Positions 27,299 through 35,862 of a stretch of 64,000 bases of DNA are shown piece by piece. How positions within the stretch are numbered: position 1 is the first letter of the stretch; the number at the start of each line of letters is the position of its first letter. Position numbers and translations under genes: made by a program. A model generated the notes under the pieces. That model did not search any database. It was not told where the DNA came from and worked only from the letters and a program-made list of their open reading frames with translations. The DNA is from Actinomycetota bacterium (lineage in GTDB: Bacteria; Actinomycetota; Acidimicrobiia; Acidimicrobiales; Ilumatobacteraceae). Location of the stretch: positions 1 to 64,000 of the forward strand of contig VGAC01000004.1 of assembly GCA_016870865.1 (NCBI GenBank), written 5' to 3'.

Positions 27299-28117
27299 TC
27301 AGGCCCGCAAGACTGCGGTGGTCGTGTCGCCGATTTCCGTTCCCGGCGTGACGAGATCGTAAATCAGGTCGAAGTGGTCACGGCCGGCAACGACCCTCGA
27401 CGTGGCGTCGACGCCCGCTGCGCCAAGTTTGGCCACGTATGCGTTGCTCTGTGCCTTGAACGCATCGGTTTCCTCTTCGCCCACGAAGGCCCGCACCAAG
27501 GGCACGGGGGTCACCGCGGTGTGCGCGGGGCTCAGGCGCACCGCATCGGGGACCGTGAGACCGAGCGGCTCGTTCACCGTCGTCGGGACCAATGGACGAA
27601 GATCGAAGACGCCGCTCAGCAAGATCGCGGCGTGGCATCCCGTGGGCCGCGGACTGGCGGTGGTGACCATCGCAGCGAGGTGGCCGCCGGCCGACGAGCC
27701 CGCCACGACGGTGCGCGCAGGCCTGAGGCCCGCCTTGTCGGTGAGCCATTCGAGGGCGGTACGGCACTGCACGACGATCCGCTCGAGTGTTGCCGTTGGC
27801 GCAAGGGTGTAGTTGATGCTCGCGAAAGAGAAGCCGAGGCTGAGTGCGTCGGCGGCCCACATCGAGCACTGATCGGCCGAAAGGGCCTGCCAATAGCCCC
27901 CGTGAATGAACACGAGAAGCGGAGAGGTTGGGGTGTGCCGCGCCAGGACCACGTACTCGTCGACACCCGAGCCGTAGTGCTCGCGGCCGACACGGGTACC
28001 CAGATCCGCGAGAACAGCTGAACTGCGCCGCGCGTACTCCTCCACGTACCAGGCCGCCGGGTGTTTGGAGACGGAACTCGGCGAGTATTCGCCTTCGAGG
28101 TCCGCGTCAGGAGGCAT
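27299..28117 (-). CDS. Alpha/beta hydrolase, probable kynurenine formamidase
   Basis: 272 residues with the oxyanion motif HGGYW (about residues 70-74), nucleophile elbow GSSAGGH (about 139-145) and C-terminal histidine in GRDHFDLIYDL. HGGYW is typical of KynB-type arylformamidases of the hormone-sensitive-lipase branch, which hydrolyse N-formylkynurenine. ATG 28117 lies inside the end of the upstream SWEET gene (11-bp overlap), and kynU follows 12 nt after the stop, so context strongly supports this assignment over a general esterase. Confidence 0.8.
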   Translation of the reverse strand: MPPDADLEGEYSPSSVSKHPAAWYVEEYARRSSAVLADLGTRVGREHYGSGVDEYVVLARHTPTSPLLVFIHGGYWQALSADQCSMWAADALSLGFSFASINYTLAPTATLERIVVQCRTALEWLTDKAGLRPARTVVAGSSAGGHLAAMVTTASPRPTGCHAAILLSGVFDLRPLVPTTVNEPLGLTVPDAVRLSPAHTAVTPVPLVRAFVGEEETDAFKAQSNAYVAKLGAAGVDATSRVVAGRDHFDLIYDLVTPGTEIGDTTTAVLRA

Positions 28118-28712
28118 GGACGGGGGTACTCGCCGTGCGACGCTGCGACACGCGGGCCTTTGCCACGATGAGCGCCGCGCAGGGGATGATGAGAAGGTTC
28201 GGTAGCCACACGAGGGTGTCACCGATGGCGAGTCCATAGGTCAACCACGCAGTGGACGTCACGAAAAGAAGTGAGTTGCTCGACACGGAGACGCCGGCGA
28301 GGTCGGGGTCGCAGAGCACCTTGAAGGTTTGCGGCAAGACCGATGACGTACCGATGAGGAACGCGAGTACGCCGACGAGAGCCGTCGACAGCGCAACCGC
28401 GGTCAGTCCCGTGCACAACACGAGGAGCGCGACACCAGGCAGGGTGGCCCGCGGAAGGACACCGTGTCGCGTCATCGCGACGCCCAAGAGAGAAATGGCG
28501 ATTGCCAGCAAAAGATTCGAGCCGAACAGAGGTATGTCGCCCCGAGCAAATCCGTAGATCGACCACAGGAGCGACCCCGACATGCCCTGCAGGGCGCCGA
28601 AAGGTGCGAGGCCCTCGACCGTGTCTTTGCGGTAGACCCGCAGCACCTGCGGCCAGATGAAGAACATCGAGAGGCCGGAGGCGACGAGGCCGAGCAGATT
28701 CGTGGGGGACAC
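28107..28712 (-). CDS. SWEET-like (two PQ-loop repeats) membrane transporter
   Basis: A 201-residue protein with six to seven hydrophobic segments and two PQ-loop repeats, marked by FFIWPQVLRVYR near residue 19 and SSVLPQTFKVL near 126. Most bacterial SemiSWEETs are single three-helix repeats that dimerise; here both repeats are in one chain, like eukaryotic SWEETs. Those move sugars by facilitated diffusion. The gene overlaps the formamidase gene by 11 bp, so an aromatic substrate linked to kynurenine is possible. GTG 28712 is chosen so that the divergent gene at 28764 keeps its promoter. Confidence 0.7.
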   Translation of the reverse strand: MSPTNLLGLVASGLSMFFIWPQVLRVYRKDTVEGLAPFGALQGMSGSLLWSIYGFARGDIPLFGSNLLLAIAISLLGVAMTRHGVLPRATLPGVALLVLCTGLTAVALSTALVGVLAFLIGTSSVLPQTFKVLCDPDLAGVSVSSNSLLFVTSTAWLTYGLAIGDTLVWLPNLLIIPCAALIVAKARVSQRRTASTPVHAS

Positions 28713-28751
28713 GCAATCAGTCTGGCCGACGAGGGTGCGCCATGGGCGAAC

Positions 28752-28757
28752 TATCCT
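28752..28757 (+). promoter_or_regulatory. -10 element of the SCO6745-like gene
   Basis: TATCCT ends 6 nt before GTG 28764, giving a leaderless mRNA. Confidence 0.45.
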
Positions 28758-28763
28758 CGGCAT

Positions 28764-29510
28764 GTGACCCTCGAATCGTCCCTGGCCAAATTTCTTGCAG
28801 AAGCGTGTCCACTAGTTGGTGACACCGGTTACCGCTTTTATTTCACCCCCGAAACACGGGAGGTGGGCGAGGGGTTGGGCTTGAACGGCATGGAGTTCTA
28901 CGTGCTCGGTCGCGGTGGCGCCCTGGGTGATTGCAGCGGTGCGGCGTTGGCGGCGAACTTCGGCTACTTCAACCCCGCCGTTGTCGGCGGGGCATGGGAC
29001 TCGGCAAAGGACAAGTGTGCGCCGCGCACCGCCGGACGCGCACACCTCGAATGCAGCGCCAATTTCGGTCGCTCGAAGTTCGCGGGCATCCCCGGCCTCG
29101 AGGCGTTCGTTGCCGCGGCAGATGCGGTCAATGCGGCAGCCGACCCCGATGGTCTGGGTCTCTATGCGGCGATGAAGTGCGAAGCGCTCGTCACCGACGT
29201 CCCCGGCCGCGCGATGCAGCTGGCAACTGTTCTGCGCGAATTTCGGGGCAGTGCGCACCTCGCGGCGATTCGTGCCGCCGGCCTGACTTCCAAAGTCGCG
29301 CACTTCATCAAGCGCCCCAACGACGCCAAGATGTTCGGCTGGTCGGAGGACGACGTCGCCAAGGTCACCGACGCACAACGCGCCCAATGGGACGCTGCGG
29401 AAAGCTTGACCGACGAAATGGTTGCTCCTGCCTACGGCGTGCTCGACGCGGCGGAACGCACGGCGTTCCTCGCGGGAATCACCGCGATGCACGCGATTGC
29501 CTCGAACTGA
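28764..29510 (+). CDS. SCO6745 family protein
   Basis: A 248-residue protein. GFLAL-type membrane features are absent. Blocks such as CSGAALAANFGYFNPAVV (about 54-71) and the C-terminal helical part (WDAAESLTDEMVAPAYGVL) match the actinobacterial SCO6745 family, often described as helix-turn-helix-like proteins of unknown function. The DNA-binding label in that family is itself weakly supported. It starts at GTG 28764 with TATCCT 6 nt upstream and is divergent from the kynurenine operon, so it might regulate or serve that operon. This link is positional only. Confidence 0.6.
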   Translation: MTLESSLAKFLAEACPLVGDTGYRFYFTPETREVGEGLGLNGMEFYVLGRGGALGDCSGAALAANFGYFNPAVVGGAWDSAKDKCAPRTAGRAHLECSANFGRSKFAGIPGLEAFVAAADAVNAAADPDGLGLYAAMKCEALVTDVPGRAMQLATVLREFRGSAHLAAIRAAGLTSKVAHFIKRPNDAKMFGWSEDDVAKVTDAQRAQWDAAESLTDEMVAPAYGVLDAAERTAFLAGITAMHAIASN

Positions 29511-29545
29511 CTCAACTGGTCACGACGTGCCTGTCGGCGGGCTCC

Positions 29546-30130
29546 TCAGGACGTCATACCGGTCAGACCCACCAGGCCGCGGGCATGCTCGATTTCGCCC
29601 ATGTGCCGCAGGCCGTGTTGGTAGATCCAGCACTCCGCCGCGTCGAGCACGGTGATGCCCGCCTCACCCGCGACGCGGGCGGAATACGTGCTGGCGATCA
29701 CGGGCGGAAAAGGCCGCGTGATGACCACACGGTCGAGCTCGGTGGGATCGACCGAGTCGAGCCACTCCTCGGTGCGGGAAAAGACGGCGTTCATGTACTC
29801 GATGAATGCGGCGTAGTCGCCGACGCGCTGGTGAACCATCTCCTCGACCGTCTTGTGCTTGCCGTGGTCGTTGATCGACATGCCGACCCTCGTCGCCCAC
29901 TCCTCGTTCCAGATCGGCGTCGCACCGGTCATCAGCATGAAAGATGCGTCGATCATGTTGACGATGTGGAAAAGGCTGAAGGCAATCGGCACCACCCCGT
30001 CACGTTCCTGGTGGTTGACATGGTCGAGTGTCATGGTTGCCGTCGCGTCGTGGTACAGGGAGTGCATCGCCCGCATGCGCCGACGCAACGACTCGAGAGC
30101 CACTTCGTTTTTTCCCCGGACGGTGCTCAT
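29546..30130 (-). CDS. DinB superfamily protein
   Basis: 194 residues with the four-helix DinB/YfiT layout: an N-terminal helix with HSLYHDATATMTLDHVN and a C-terminal histidine pair in YQHGLRHMGEIEHARGL that would complete the metal triad with the early histidines. Members include thiol-dependent (mycothiol or bacillithiol) transferases and many unknowns. Its ATG overlaps the stop of the VOC gene (ATGA), so the two form an operon; the pairing with a glyoxalase-fold protein suggests thiol-based detoxification, as an inference. Confidence 0.65.
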   Translation of the reverse strand: MSTVRGKNEVALESLRRRMRAMHSLYHDATATMTLDHVNHQERDGVVPIAFSLFHIVNMIDASFMLMTGATPIWNEEWATRVGMSINDHGKHKTVEEMVHQRVGDYAAFIEYMNAVFSRTEEWLDSVDPTELDRVVITRPFPPVIASTYSARVAGEAGITVLDAAECWIYQHGLRHMGEIEHARGLVGLTGMTS

Positions 30131-30480
30131 GTCGGGCCCTGAATCTCGATGCGGTTGCCCGACGGATCGTGGATGAACAACTGGTCACTGCGCCCGTCGT
30201 CGTTGTGAATGCGACGGAAGGTGACGCCGTTGTCTCGGAGATGTTCCGCCGCATCATCGATGTCGTCGACGAGAAGCGCAAAATGCTGCTTCTTGTCGAT
30301 TGCCGCCCCCGGCGCTTCCATGATGTGCAGTTCCTGGGCACCCATGCGCAGCCAGCCACCACGGATCTTCATCCCCGGACGGTCAAAGGGCTGAAAGCCG
30401 AGTTTGTTCACGTAGAAGTCGAGCGACTCGTCGAGCGCGTGGACGTTGACGTTGACGTGGTGAATCCCGCGCACGCGCAT
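30127..30480 (-). CDS. Glyoxalase/VOC family protein
   Basis: A 117-residue single VOC domain: IHHVNVNVHALDESLDFYV at the N-terminus (metal-ligand histidine) and the C-terminal FIHDPSGNRIEIQGP with the glutamate ligand. The family includes glyoxalase I, dioxygenases and resistance proteins; the substrate cannot be told here. ATG 30480 is chosen over the long upstream frame because TATAGT lies exactly 6 nt upstream. It is the first gene of a two-gene operon with the DinB protein. Confidence 0.75.
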   Translation of the reverse strand: MRVRGIHHVNVNVHALDESLDFYVNKLGFQPFDRPGMKIRGGWLRMGAQELHIMEAPGAAIDKKQHFALLVDDIDDAAEHLRDNGVTFRRIHNDDGRSDQLFIHDPSGNRIEIQGPT

Positions 30481-30486
30481 GGCGTC

Positions 30487-30492
30487 ACTATA
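30487..30492 (-). promoter_or_regulatory. -10 element of the VOC-DinB operon
   Basis: TATAGT on the minus strand, one base off TATAAT, is followed by 6 nt and ATG 30480. It is among the closest matches to consensus in the window. Confidence 0.55.
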
Positions 30493-30535
30493 CGGGGTGA
30501 TCCATCGGGTATTTCGACCTCGACGCGCGAGCGAA

Positions 30536-30541
30536 TAACCT
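30536..30541 (+). promoter_or_regulatory. -10 element of the PEP-mobile-domain gene
   Basis: TAACCT ends 6 nt before GTG 30548. Confidence 0.45.
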
Positions 30542-30547
30542 CGGGTC

Positions 30548-32272
30548 GTGGATCGCTGGATCGCAGACACGGACCCGGGTGTGAAGTTCCCCGCATGGAC
30601 GCGCGGCAATGCCGCTGACGTGTTTCCCGATCCGGCATCACCGTTCTTTGCGACCACGTACCTGCGTGCGTCGCTCGGCAAGGGCCTGGTCGATGCGTAC
30701 AGCACGATCGGGGTCTTTGATTGGGACGAAGTCGAGAACCCGATCGACCCGACGATGTTCGGGGTCTTCGGTGGCTATGTCTACAACCCGCTGTCCTACA
30801 CCCGGTTGTTCGGTGCGCGAATGCCCGGGGCGTCACCCGAGGCCATTGACAAGGCATTTTTCGACGAGCGTGACGAGGTTCCCGCGTACAGGCCGGAACC
30901 GTGGCACGAATCGCCGCGCCATGCCGAGAAGCTCGGCGAGACGGCTGCATGGGTGTTGACCACCGATTCGTATCCGCAGATCGAGGCCGACAAGGTGATG
31001 GCCGACACCGCGCGTGCGACACGTCCCGACTTCTCGACACTCGACAACTTCGAATTGATGAACCGTGCGCGAGCGATGATGCCTCTTTTGCGTCAGGCGA
31101 TGATGTCGGGAATGATCTCCTCGACACTCTCGTCGATCGGAACGGGTGTGGTCGGCGCGATCGCCGAGGCCCTGGGTGATCCGACCATGTCGGTTCGCCT
31201 CCTCGCGGGGATCGAGGCCGACTCCGCCGAGCCTCCGCGGGCCATCTGGGGCCTGTCACGTCTCGTGCGCGCCTCCAGGGATGTCGGTGCCGAATTCGAC
31301 AAGGGCGTCAACGGCCTCACCGCTCGACTGCGCGCGTCGTCGTCCATCGATGCGAAGAATTTTGTTGCCGCATTCGATGATTTTCTCTTCCGGTTCGGGT
31401 CACGCGGGCCAGCCGAATGGGATGTGATTGCGCTTTCCTGGGAGGCCAAGCCCGACGTCGCCCTTGCAGTCGTCGATCGAATGCGCCTGATCAGCGATGA
31501 CGACGATCCGGCCGCGCGCCGGGCCGAGGCCATTGCCGAACGCGACCGCGTCCTCACCGACGTTCGCGCAAAGCTTGCAGGTGACGCAGAAACCCTCGGC
31601 ACGTTCGAGGCCGGAATGCGCGCTTCGACCCTGTTCCTCAGTGCACGCGAGCGTTACAAGGCGAACTGCATCAAGTTGGTCGGAGAAATCCGTGAATCCA
31701 TGCGCGAGATTGCCCGCCGTTTGGTTGCCGACGGCCTCTTGGGGAAGGTCGAACATATTTTCATGTTGATGGCCGACGAAGTCGACGAGTTCGGCATTCA
31801 TCCCGAGCGCTACACGACCAAGTTGGCCGAACGTCACGCTGCATACCTCACGCTCTTCGAACTCGAACCACCCTTTGCGGTCGACGGCAAGGTGGCTCCC
31901 ATCTCGCAGTGGAAGAAGCGCGTCGCGGCCCGGGTCGAGGTCGCAAAGTCGGGTGACGTTCTGCGCGGTGTCGCGGCCTCGAGCGGAGTGGCAACGGGAA
32001 CTGCGCGGGTCATCGTCGACCCCGCACAACTCGAGGACTTCGAGCCGGGCGACGTGCTGGTTGCGCCACAGACCGACCCGTCGTGGGCACCGCTGTTCCT
32101 GGCGGCGTCCGCCGTGGTCGTCAACGTCGGTGCGGTCGGCAGCCATGCCATGATCGCTTCGCGCGAATTGGGCATCCCCTGCGTTCCGTCGGTGGAACAT
32201 GCAACGGTGCGCATCCCGAGCGGCGCCACGGTGACCGTCGACGGCAATGCCGGTACGGTCACCATCCACTGA
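30548..32272 (+). CDS. PEP-utilising enzyme, mobile-domain protein without ATP-grasp
   Basis: A 574-residue protein. The last 85 residues form the swivelling phosphohistidine domain of PEP-utilising enzymes: GVAASSGVATGTARV, then LVAPQTDPSWAPLFLAAS and the phosphohistidine in VGAVGSHAMIASRELGIP near 540. The first 480 residues resemble the central helical part of PEP synthase-like and rifampin-phosphotransferase-like proteins. The ATP-grasp domain is absent, so phosphotransfer would need a separate partner, or the protein has another role. It starts at GTG 30548 with TAACCT 6 nt upstream. No partner gene is adjacent. Confidence 0.7.
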   Translation: MDRWIADTDPGVKFPAWTRGNAADVFPDPASPFFATTYLRASLGKGLVDAYSTIGVFDWDEVENPIDPTMFGVFGGYVYNPLSYTRLFGARMPGASPEAIDKAFFDERDEVPAYRPEPWHESPRHAEKLGETAAWVLTTDSYPQIEADKVMADTARATRPDFSTLDNFELMNRARAMMPLLRQAMMSGMISSTLSSIGTGVVGAIAEALGDPTMSVRLLAGIEADSAEPPRAIWGLSRLVRASRDVGAEFDKGVNGLTARLRASSSIDAKNFVAAFDDFLFRFGSRGPAEWDVIALSWEAKPDVALAVVDRMRLISDDDDPAARRAEAIAERDRVLTDVRAKLAGDAETLGTFEAGMRASTLFLSARERYKANCIKLVGEIRESMREIARRLVADGLLGKVEHIFMLMADEVDEFGIHPERYTTKLAERHAAYLTLFELEPPFAVDGKVAPISQWKKRVAARVEVAKSGDVLRGVAASSGVATGTARVIVDPAQLEDFEPGDVLVAPQTDPSWAPLFLAASAVVVNVGAVGSHAMIASRELGIPCVPSVEHATVRIPSGATVTVDGNAGTVTIH

Positions 32273-32284
32273 CCAGCGGTGCAC

Positions 32285-32290
32285 TAAAAC
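32285..32290 (+). promoter_or_regulatory. -10-like element of yqhA
   Basis: TAAAAC ends 6 nt before ATG 32297, just after the previous stop. Confidence 0.35.
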
Positions 32291-32296
32291 TGGTCC

Positions 32297-32761
32297 ATGA
32301 GATTGGGCAAAGTTCTCGGTCCCGCCCGCTTCCTGGCGATCGTCGCCGTGGTCGGCTTGTTGGCGACCTCGATCGCCACCTTTGGCTGGTCGGTTGCGCG
32401 GACCGTGCTGTTCATCGACGATCTCTTCGCGGGGAAGTGGCGCAGCGACGACCAGGTGGTTTCGCTGCTCAAGACGATCGATACGTACCTACTTGCACTC
32501 GTTCAATTCATCATCGTGGTCGGCCTCTACGAATTGTTCATCGGTGAGCTCGACGTCCCGGAGTGGCTGAGAATCCAGTCGCTCGACGACCTCAAGGGGC
32601 CGATCATCGACATCCTCGTCGTGTTCGTGGCAGTGAAGGCCATCGAGGGCCTGCTCAAGCAGAAGGACCCCCTTGATGCCCTGACATTCGTGGGCGCGGC
32701 CGCGTCGCTTATTCTCGTTCTCACGGTCTTCAGGCTTGCGAAAGGGACCACGAAGAAATAG
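32297..32761 (+). CDS. YqhA family (UPF0114) membrane protein
   Basis: 154 residues with four hydrophobic segments (about 10-33, 56-80, 98-118 and 130-147). The stretch YLLALVQFIIVVGLYELFIG followed by a conserved LKGPIIDILVVFVAVK block identifies the UPF0114/YqhA family, whose function is unknown. A hairpin overlapping its stop probably ends the transcript before the strongly ribosome-bound oxidoreductase gene. Confidence 0.8.
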   Translation: MRLGKVLGPARFLAIVAVVGLLATSIATFGWSVARTVLFIDDLFAGKWRSDDQVVSLLKTIDTYLLALVQFIIVVGLYELFIGELDVPEWLRIQSLDDLKGPIIDILVVFVAVKAIEGLLKQKDPLDALTFVGAAASLILVLTVFRLAKGTTKK

Positions 32762-32778
32762 GGAGGCCCGCCCTCCCT
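32760..32778 (+). terminator. Hairpin after yqhA
   Basis: AGGGAGG (32760-32766) and CCTCCCT (32772-32778) form a perfect 7-bp stem with a 5-nt loop; the stem starts within the yqhA stop codon. There is no U-tract. It is close enough to the next ribosome site (32784-32790) that it could also affect translation there. Confidence 0.5.
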
Positions 32779-32795
32779 GAATCAAGGAGGGGTCC

Positions 32796-34742
32796 ATGCG
32801 CTACGCGAGACTGTTTCAGCCGATCACCGTCGGCGGGGTCGAATTGAAGAATCGCATCGTGCGCTCTGCTCACGGAACACTGCTCAGCGGCGAGGGCCTG
32901 ATCGCCTACCACGAGGCGCGGGCACGCGGGGGAGTTGCGATGAGCACGCTCGAGGCGACGAGCGTGCACGACAGTGCGCCGTCATTGATGCCGCTCTACA
33001 ACGATTCGATCATTCCGATCTATCGCGAGATCGCCGACAGGATGCGACCGCACGGAATGAAGATGTTCGCCCAGGTGTACCACCCCGGCGCCGCGGCGCG
33101 ACCGCGCAAGGCGCCTTTCCCGTACGCGGCGAGTGCGATTCCCAGCCCGAACATCGGCACCATCCCGATGCCGATGTCGACCGACATGATCGGCGATGTC
33201 GTGAAGGCATTCGGCGGCGCGGCACGTCGTATCCGCGACGGTGGCCTCGACGGTATCGACGTGCATGCCTCGAGCGGGTACCTGTTGCAGCAGTTCATGT
33301 CACCCGCAACGAATCTCCGCACCGACGAATACGGTGGCTCGTTCGAGAACCGCATGCGGTTTCTGGTGGAAACGCTCGAGGAGATTCGCCGGGTGGTCGG
33401 CAGCGACTTCTGCGTGGGAATCCGCCTGCCGAACGAGGAATACATTCCGGGCGGCTTGACACCCCAGGACAACGCAGAGATCGCCCGGTACGTCGAGCAA
33501 TACGTCGACTACGTGTCGCTGCACATGGGTTCGTACTGGCGATTCCACAAGCTGCTCTCGACGATGGAAGACCCGCTCGGCCACGAAATGGCGCCGAACG
33601 AAGTCATCACCAAGGTCGTGTCCAAGCCGACGATGGTTGTCGGGCGCATCATGACCCTCGACCACGCGAATCACATCATCGAAAGCGGCGCCAGCGACAT
33701 GGTGTCGATGGTCCGTGCACTGATTGCCGACCCCGAACTGGTCAACAAGGCGCGTCGCGGCGAGGAGGACTTGGTTCGCCCCTGCATCGGGTCGAACATG
33801 GGCTGTGTCGCCCAGTTGATGGCGACCGGAAAGTTGGGTTGCGTCGTGAACGTGGCGGCAGCAAACGAGACCACGGTGCCCTTCGAGCCCGTTGCACCTG
33901 CGCCGACGAAGAAGAAGATCATGGTGGTCGGCGGCGGCCCCGCAGGCCTCGAAGCCGCGCGCACGGCTGCACTGCGTGGGCACGAAGTGGTGCTCTACGA
34001 GGCCACCCGTCAACTCGGCGGCCAGGTATCGATTGCCTCGCGCGCGCCGCACCGCAGCGACCTCGCGGCGATCACCGACTTTCTTTCGCGCGAGATCGAA
34101 CGCCTCGGTGTACGGATCCACCTCGGCACCTTTGCAGACCCCGACACGATCACGGCCGAAGGGCCCGATGAAGTGATCGTGGCCACCGGGTCGACACCCC
34201 GTCGTGACGGTTTCCAGTTGTCGACGCCGTCGACGCCCGTCAGCGGTGCCGACCTGCCCCACGTCTACACCTCGTGGGACGTCTTTGGTTTCGGTGGTCG
34301 GGCAAAAATCAACGGTGACTGCTTCGTCTTCGACGACACGGGCACGTTCGAGGCGATTTCGGTTGCCGACGCGCTCGTCGATGCCGGTGCAAAGGTGACG
34401 ATGGTGAGCCGTTACGACTCGCTCGGGGCGATGGTCCCGTTCCCGGCCGCCACTGTCGAAGCGTCGAAAGAGCGTCTCATGTCGGGGGACTTCGACTTCA
34501 TCGGCGGTCACTACCTGCAGGCGATCACGCCAGACGAAGTACTGATCGGCGTGCCGTTCACCGAGCGGCGTCGGGCCATTCCCGCAAACACCGTCGTGTT
34601 GGTCACCTACAACCATCCGAACCGTGAGATCGCCGAGTACGCGCCCAAGGGCGTGAAGGTGCACATGGTCGGTGACGTCACGGGAACCAACTCGATCATG
34701 GCGTCGATTCATCAGGCCGCGGGCGCCACACGCTCGATCTGA
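32796..34742 (+). CDS. 2,4-dienoyl-CoA reductase/Old Yellow Enzyme-type FMN/FAD oxidoreductase
   Basis: 648 residues. Residues 1-325 form an FMN-binding OYE-type barrel. An Fe-S segment follows near 330. From about 370 comes an FAD/NAD(P) domain starting MVVGGGPAGLEAARTA. E. coli FadH and trimethylamine dehydrogenase share this plan. In the Fe-S segment the usual C-x2-C-x3-C-x11-C reads RPCIGSNMGC...GKLGC, so the second cysteine is Ser. The cluster may be altered, use Ser as ligand, or be lost. The strongest ribosome site in the window, AAGGAGG (32784-32790), lies 5 nt upstream. The stop overlaps the next gene (TGATG). Confidence 0.8.
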   Translation: MRYARLFQPITVGGVELKNRIVRSAHGTLLSGEGLIAYHEARARGGVAMSTLEATSVHDSAPSLMPLYNDSIIPIYREIADRMRPHGMKMFAQVYHPGAAARPRKAPFPYAASAIPSPNIGTIPMPMSTDMIGDVVKAFGGAARRIRDGGLDGIDVHASSGYLLQQFMSPATNLRTDEYGGSFENRMRFLVETLEEIRRVVGSDFCVGIRLPNEEYIPGGLTPQDNAEIARYVEQYVDYVSLHMGSYWRFHKLLSTMEDPLGHEMAPNEVITKVVSKPTMVVGRIMTLDHANHIIESGASDMVSMVRALIADPELVNKARRGEEDLVRPCIGSNMGCVAQLMATGKLGCVVNVAAANETTVPFEPVAPAPTKKKIMVVGGGPAGLEAARTAALRGHEVVLYEATRQLGGQVSIASRAPHRSDLAAITDFLSREIERLGVRIHLGTFADPDTITAEGPDEVIVATGSTPRRDGFQLSTPSTPVSGADLPHVYTSWDVFGFGGRAKINGDCFVFDDTGTFEAISVADALVDAGAKVTMVSRYDSLGAMVPFPAATVEASKERLMSGDFDFIGGHYLQAITPDEVLIGVPFTERRRAIPANTVVLVTYNHPNREIAEYAPKGVKVHMVGDVTGTNSIMASIHQAAGATRSI

Positions 34743-35764
34743 TGCCCGCGCCGTTCCGTATCAGTTCCTTCATCCCGCGGCTCATCGAGCCCGGGGCGAA
34801 GAAACCCTACGAGCGGATGTACCGGGCGACCGAGATACTCGATCGCCTCGGCTTCCACACGGGGTACATCGGCCATCATTCGTTCACCAGCGACACGCCC
34901 GACGCATCGGCACCGATGGTGGTTCTCGGCGCCCTCGCTTCGCGCACCGAAAACATACGCCTTGGCACCGGCATCTATCTCGCCGCACTGCATCATCCGG
35001 CCAACGTGATCGAGCAGGTGTCGCAGGTCGACCAGGTGTCGGGCGGGCGTGTGACACTGGGTGTCGGTGTTGGCTACCGGCCGTACGAGTACGCGGGCTA
35101 CAACGTCGAGTTCGAGACACGCGGACGCCGCCTCACCGACATGGTGCGCTACATGAAGCACGCTTGGTCGACGGGCCGCCACGGTTGGCAGAGCGAGTTC
35201 TTCGAGATCCCTGACAACCTCGTCGACCCGCCCTGCGTGCAGAAACCGAATCCGCCGATACTGGGTGGCGGCACGTCCAAGAGCGGCATCAAGCGGGCAG
35301 CAACGGTGTGCGACGGCTGGTTTTCCTTGCCGATGGAGACCCTGCCCGTCGTCAAGGCGCTGGCCGACAGCTACCGCGAGCAGTGCGCCGCAGCCGGCGT
35401 CACGCCCTACATCTGTCTGATGCGCGAAACATGGGCCGCACCGACGCAGGAAATCGTCGAAGAACAGTGGTTCGGGCCGGCGCGCGAGTTCCACAAGTAC
35501 TACTGGCATGCCGGTACGCGCGGTGACGCGGAGGACCCCGTGCTGCAACGCGTCGCACACGATGAAGACGTGGGCTTCGCGGAGTTCGTCCACAATCGTG
35601 CGATCGCGGGCACGCCTGAGATGTGCATCGACGAAATCACCCGCTGGCACGAGGCAATCGGCTTCGACGAACTTGCCGTGTACTTCAACGGGCCCCGCGT
35701 CGAGGGTGTGTGGGAACCCGCCGTCGAGTTTTTCGCCAAAGAAGTCATGCCCGTTTTCGGGTAG
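34742..35764 (+). CDS. LLM-class flavin/F420-dependent oxidoreductase
   Basis: A 340-residue bacterial-luciferase-like TIM barrel. Typical blocks are RTENIRLGTGIYLAALHHP (about residues 61-79), DQVSGGRVTLGVGVGY (about 95-110) and PILGGGTSKSGIKRAA (about 177-192). Many actinobacterial members use F420H2, others FMNH2. The start overlaps the stop of the OYE-type gene, so the two reductases are translationally coupled and probably act on the same substrate, perhaps an unsaturated acyl or aromatic compound. Confidence 0.8.
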   Translation: MPAPFRISSFIPRLIEPGAKKPYERMYRATEILDRLGFHTGYIGHHSFTSDTPDASAPMVVLGALASRTENIRLGTGIYLAALHHPANVIEQVSQVDQVSGGRVTLGVGVGYRPYEYAGYNVEFETRGRRLTDMVRYMKHAWSTGRHGWQSEFFEIPDNLVDPPCVQKPNPPILGGGTSKSGIKRAATVCDGWFSLPMETLPVVKALADSYREQCAAAGVTPYICLMRETWAAPTQEIVEEQWFGPAREFHKYYWHAGTRGDAEDPVLQRVAHDEDVGFAEFVHNRAIAGTPEMCIDEITRWHEAIGFDELAVYFNGPRVEGVWEPAVEFFAKEVMPVFG

Positions 35765-35862
35765 ACACCCGATGCCGGGTGCATCTGCCTTTCGCGGTGC
35801 CTGTGGCAGCCACGGGTTGGCGGGAGAACATCGGCGAGGCCGCCTACGTGGTCGACCGGCCG

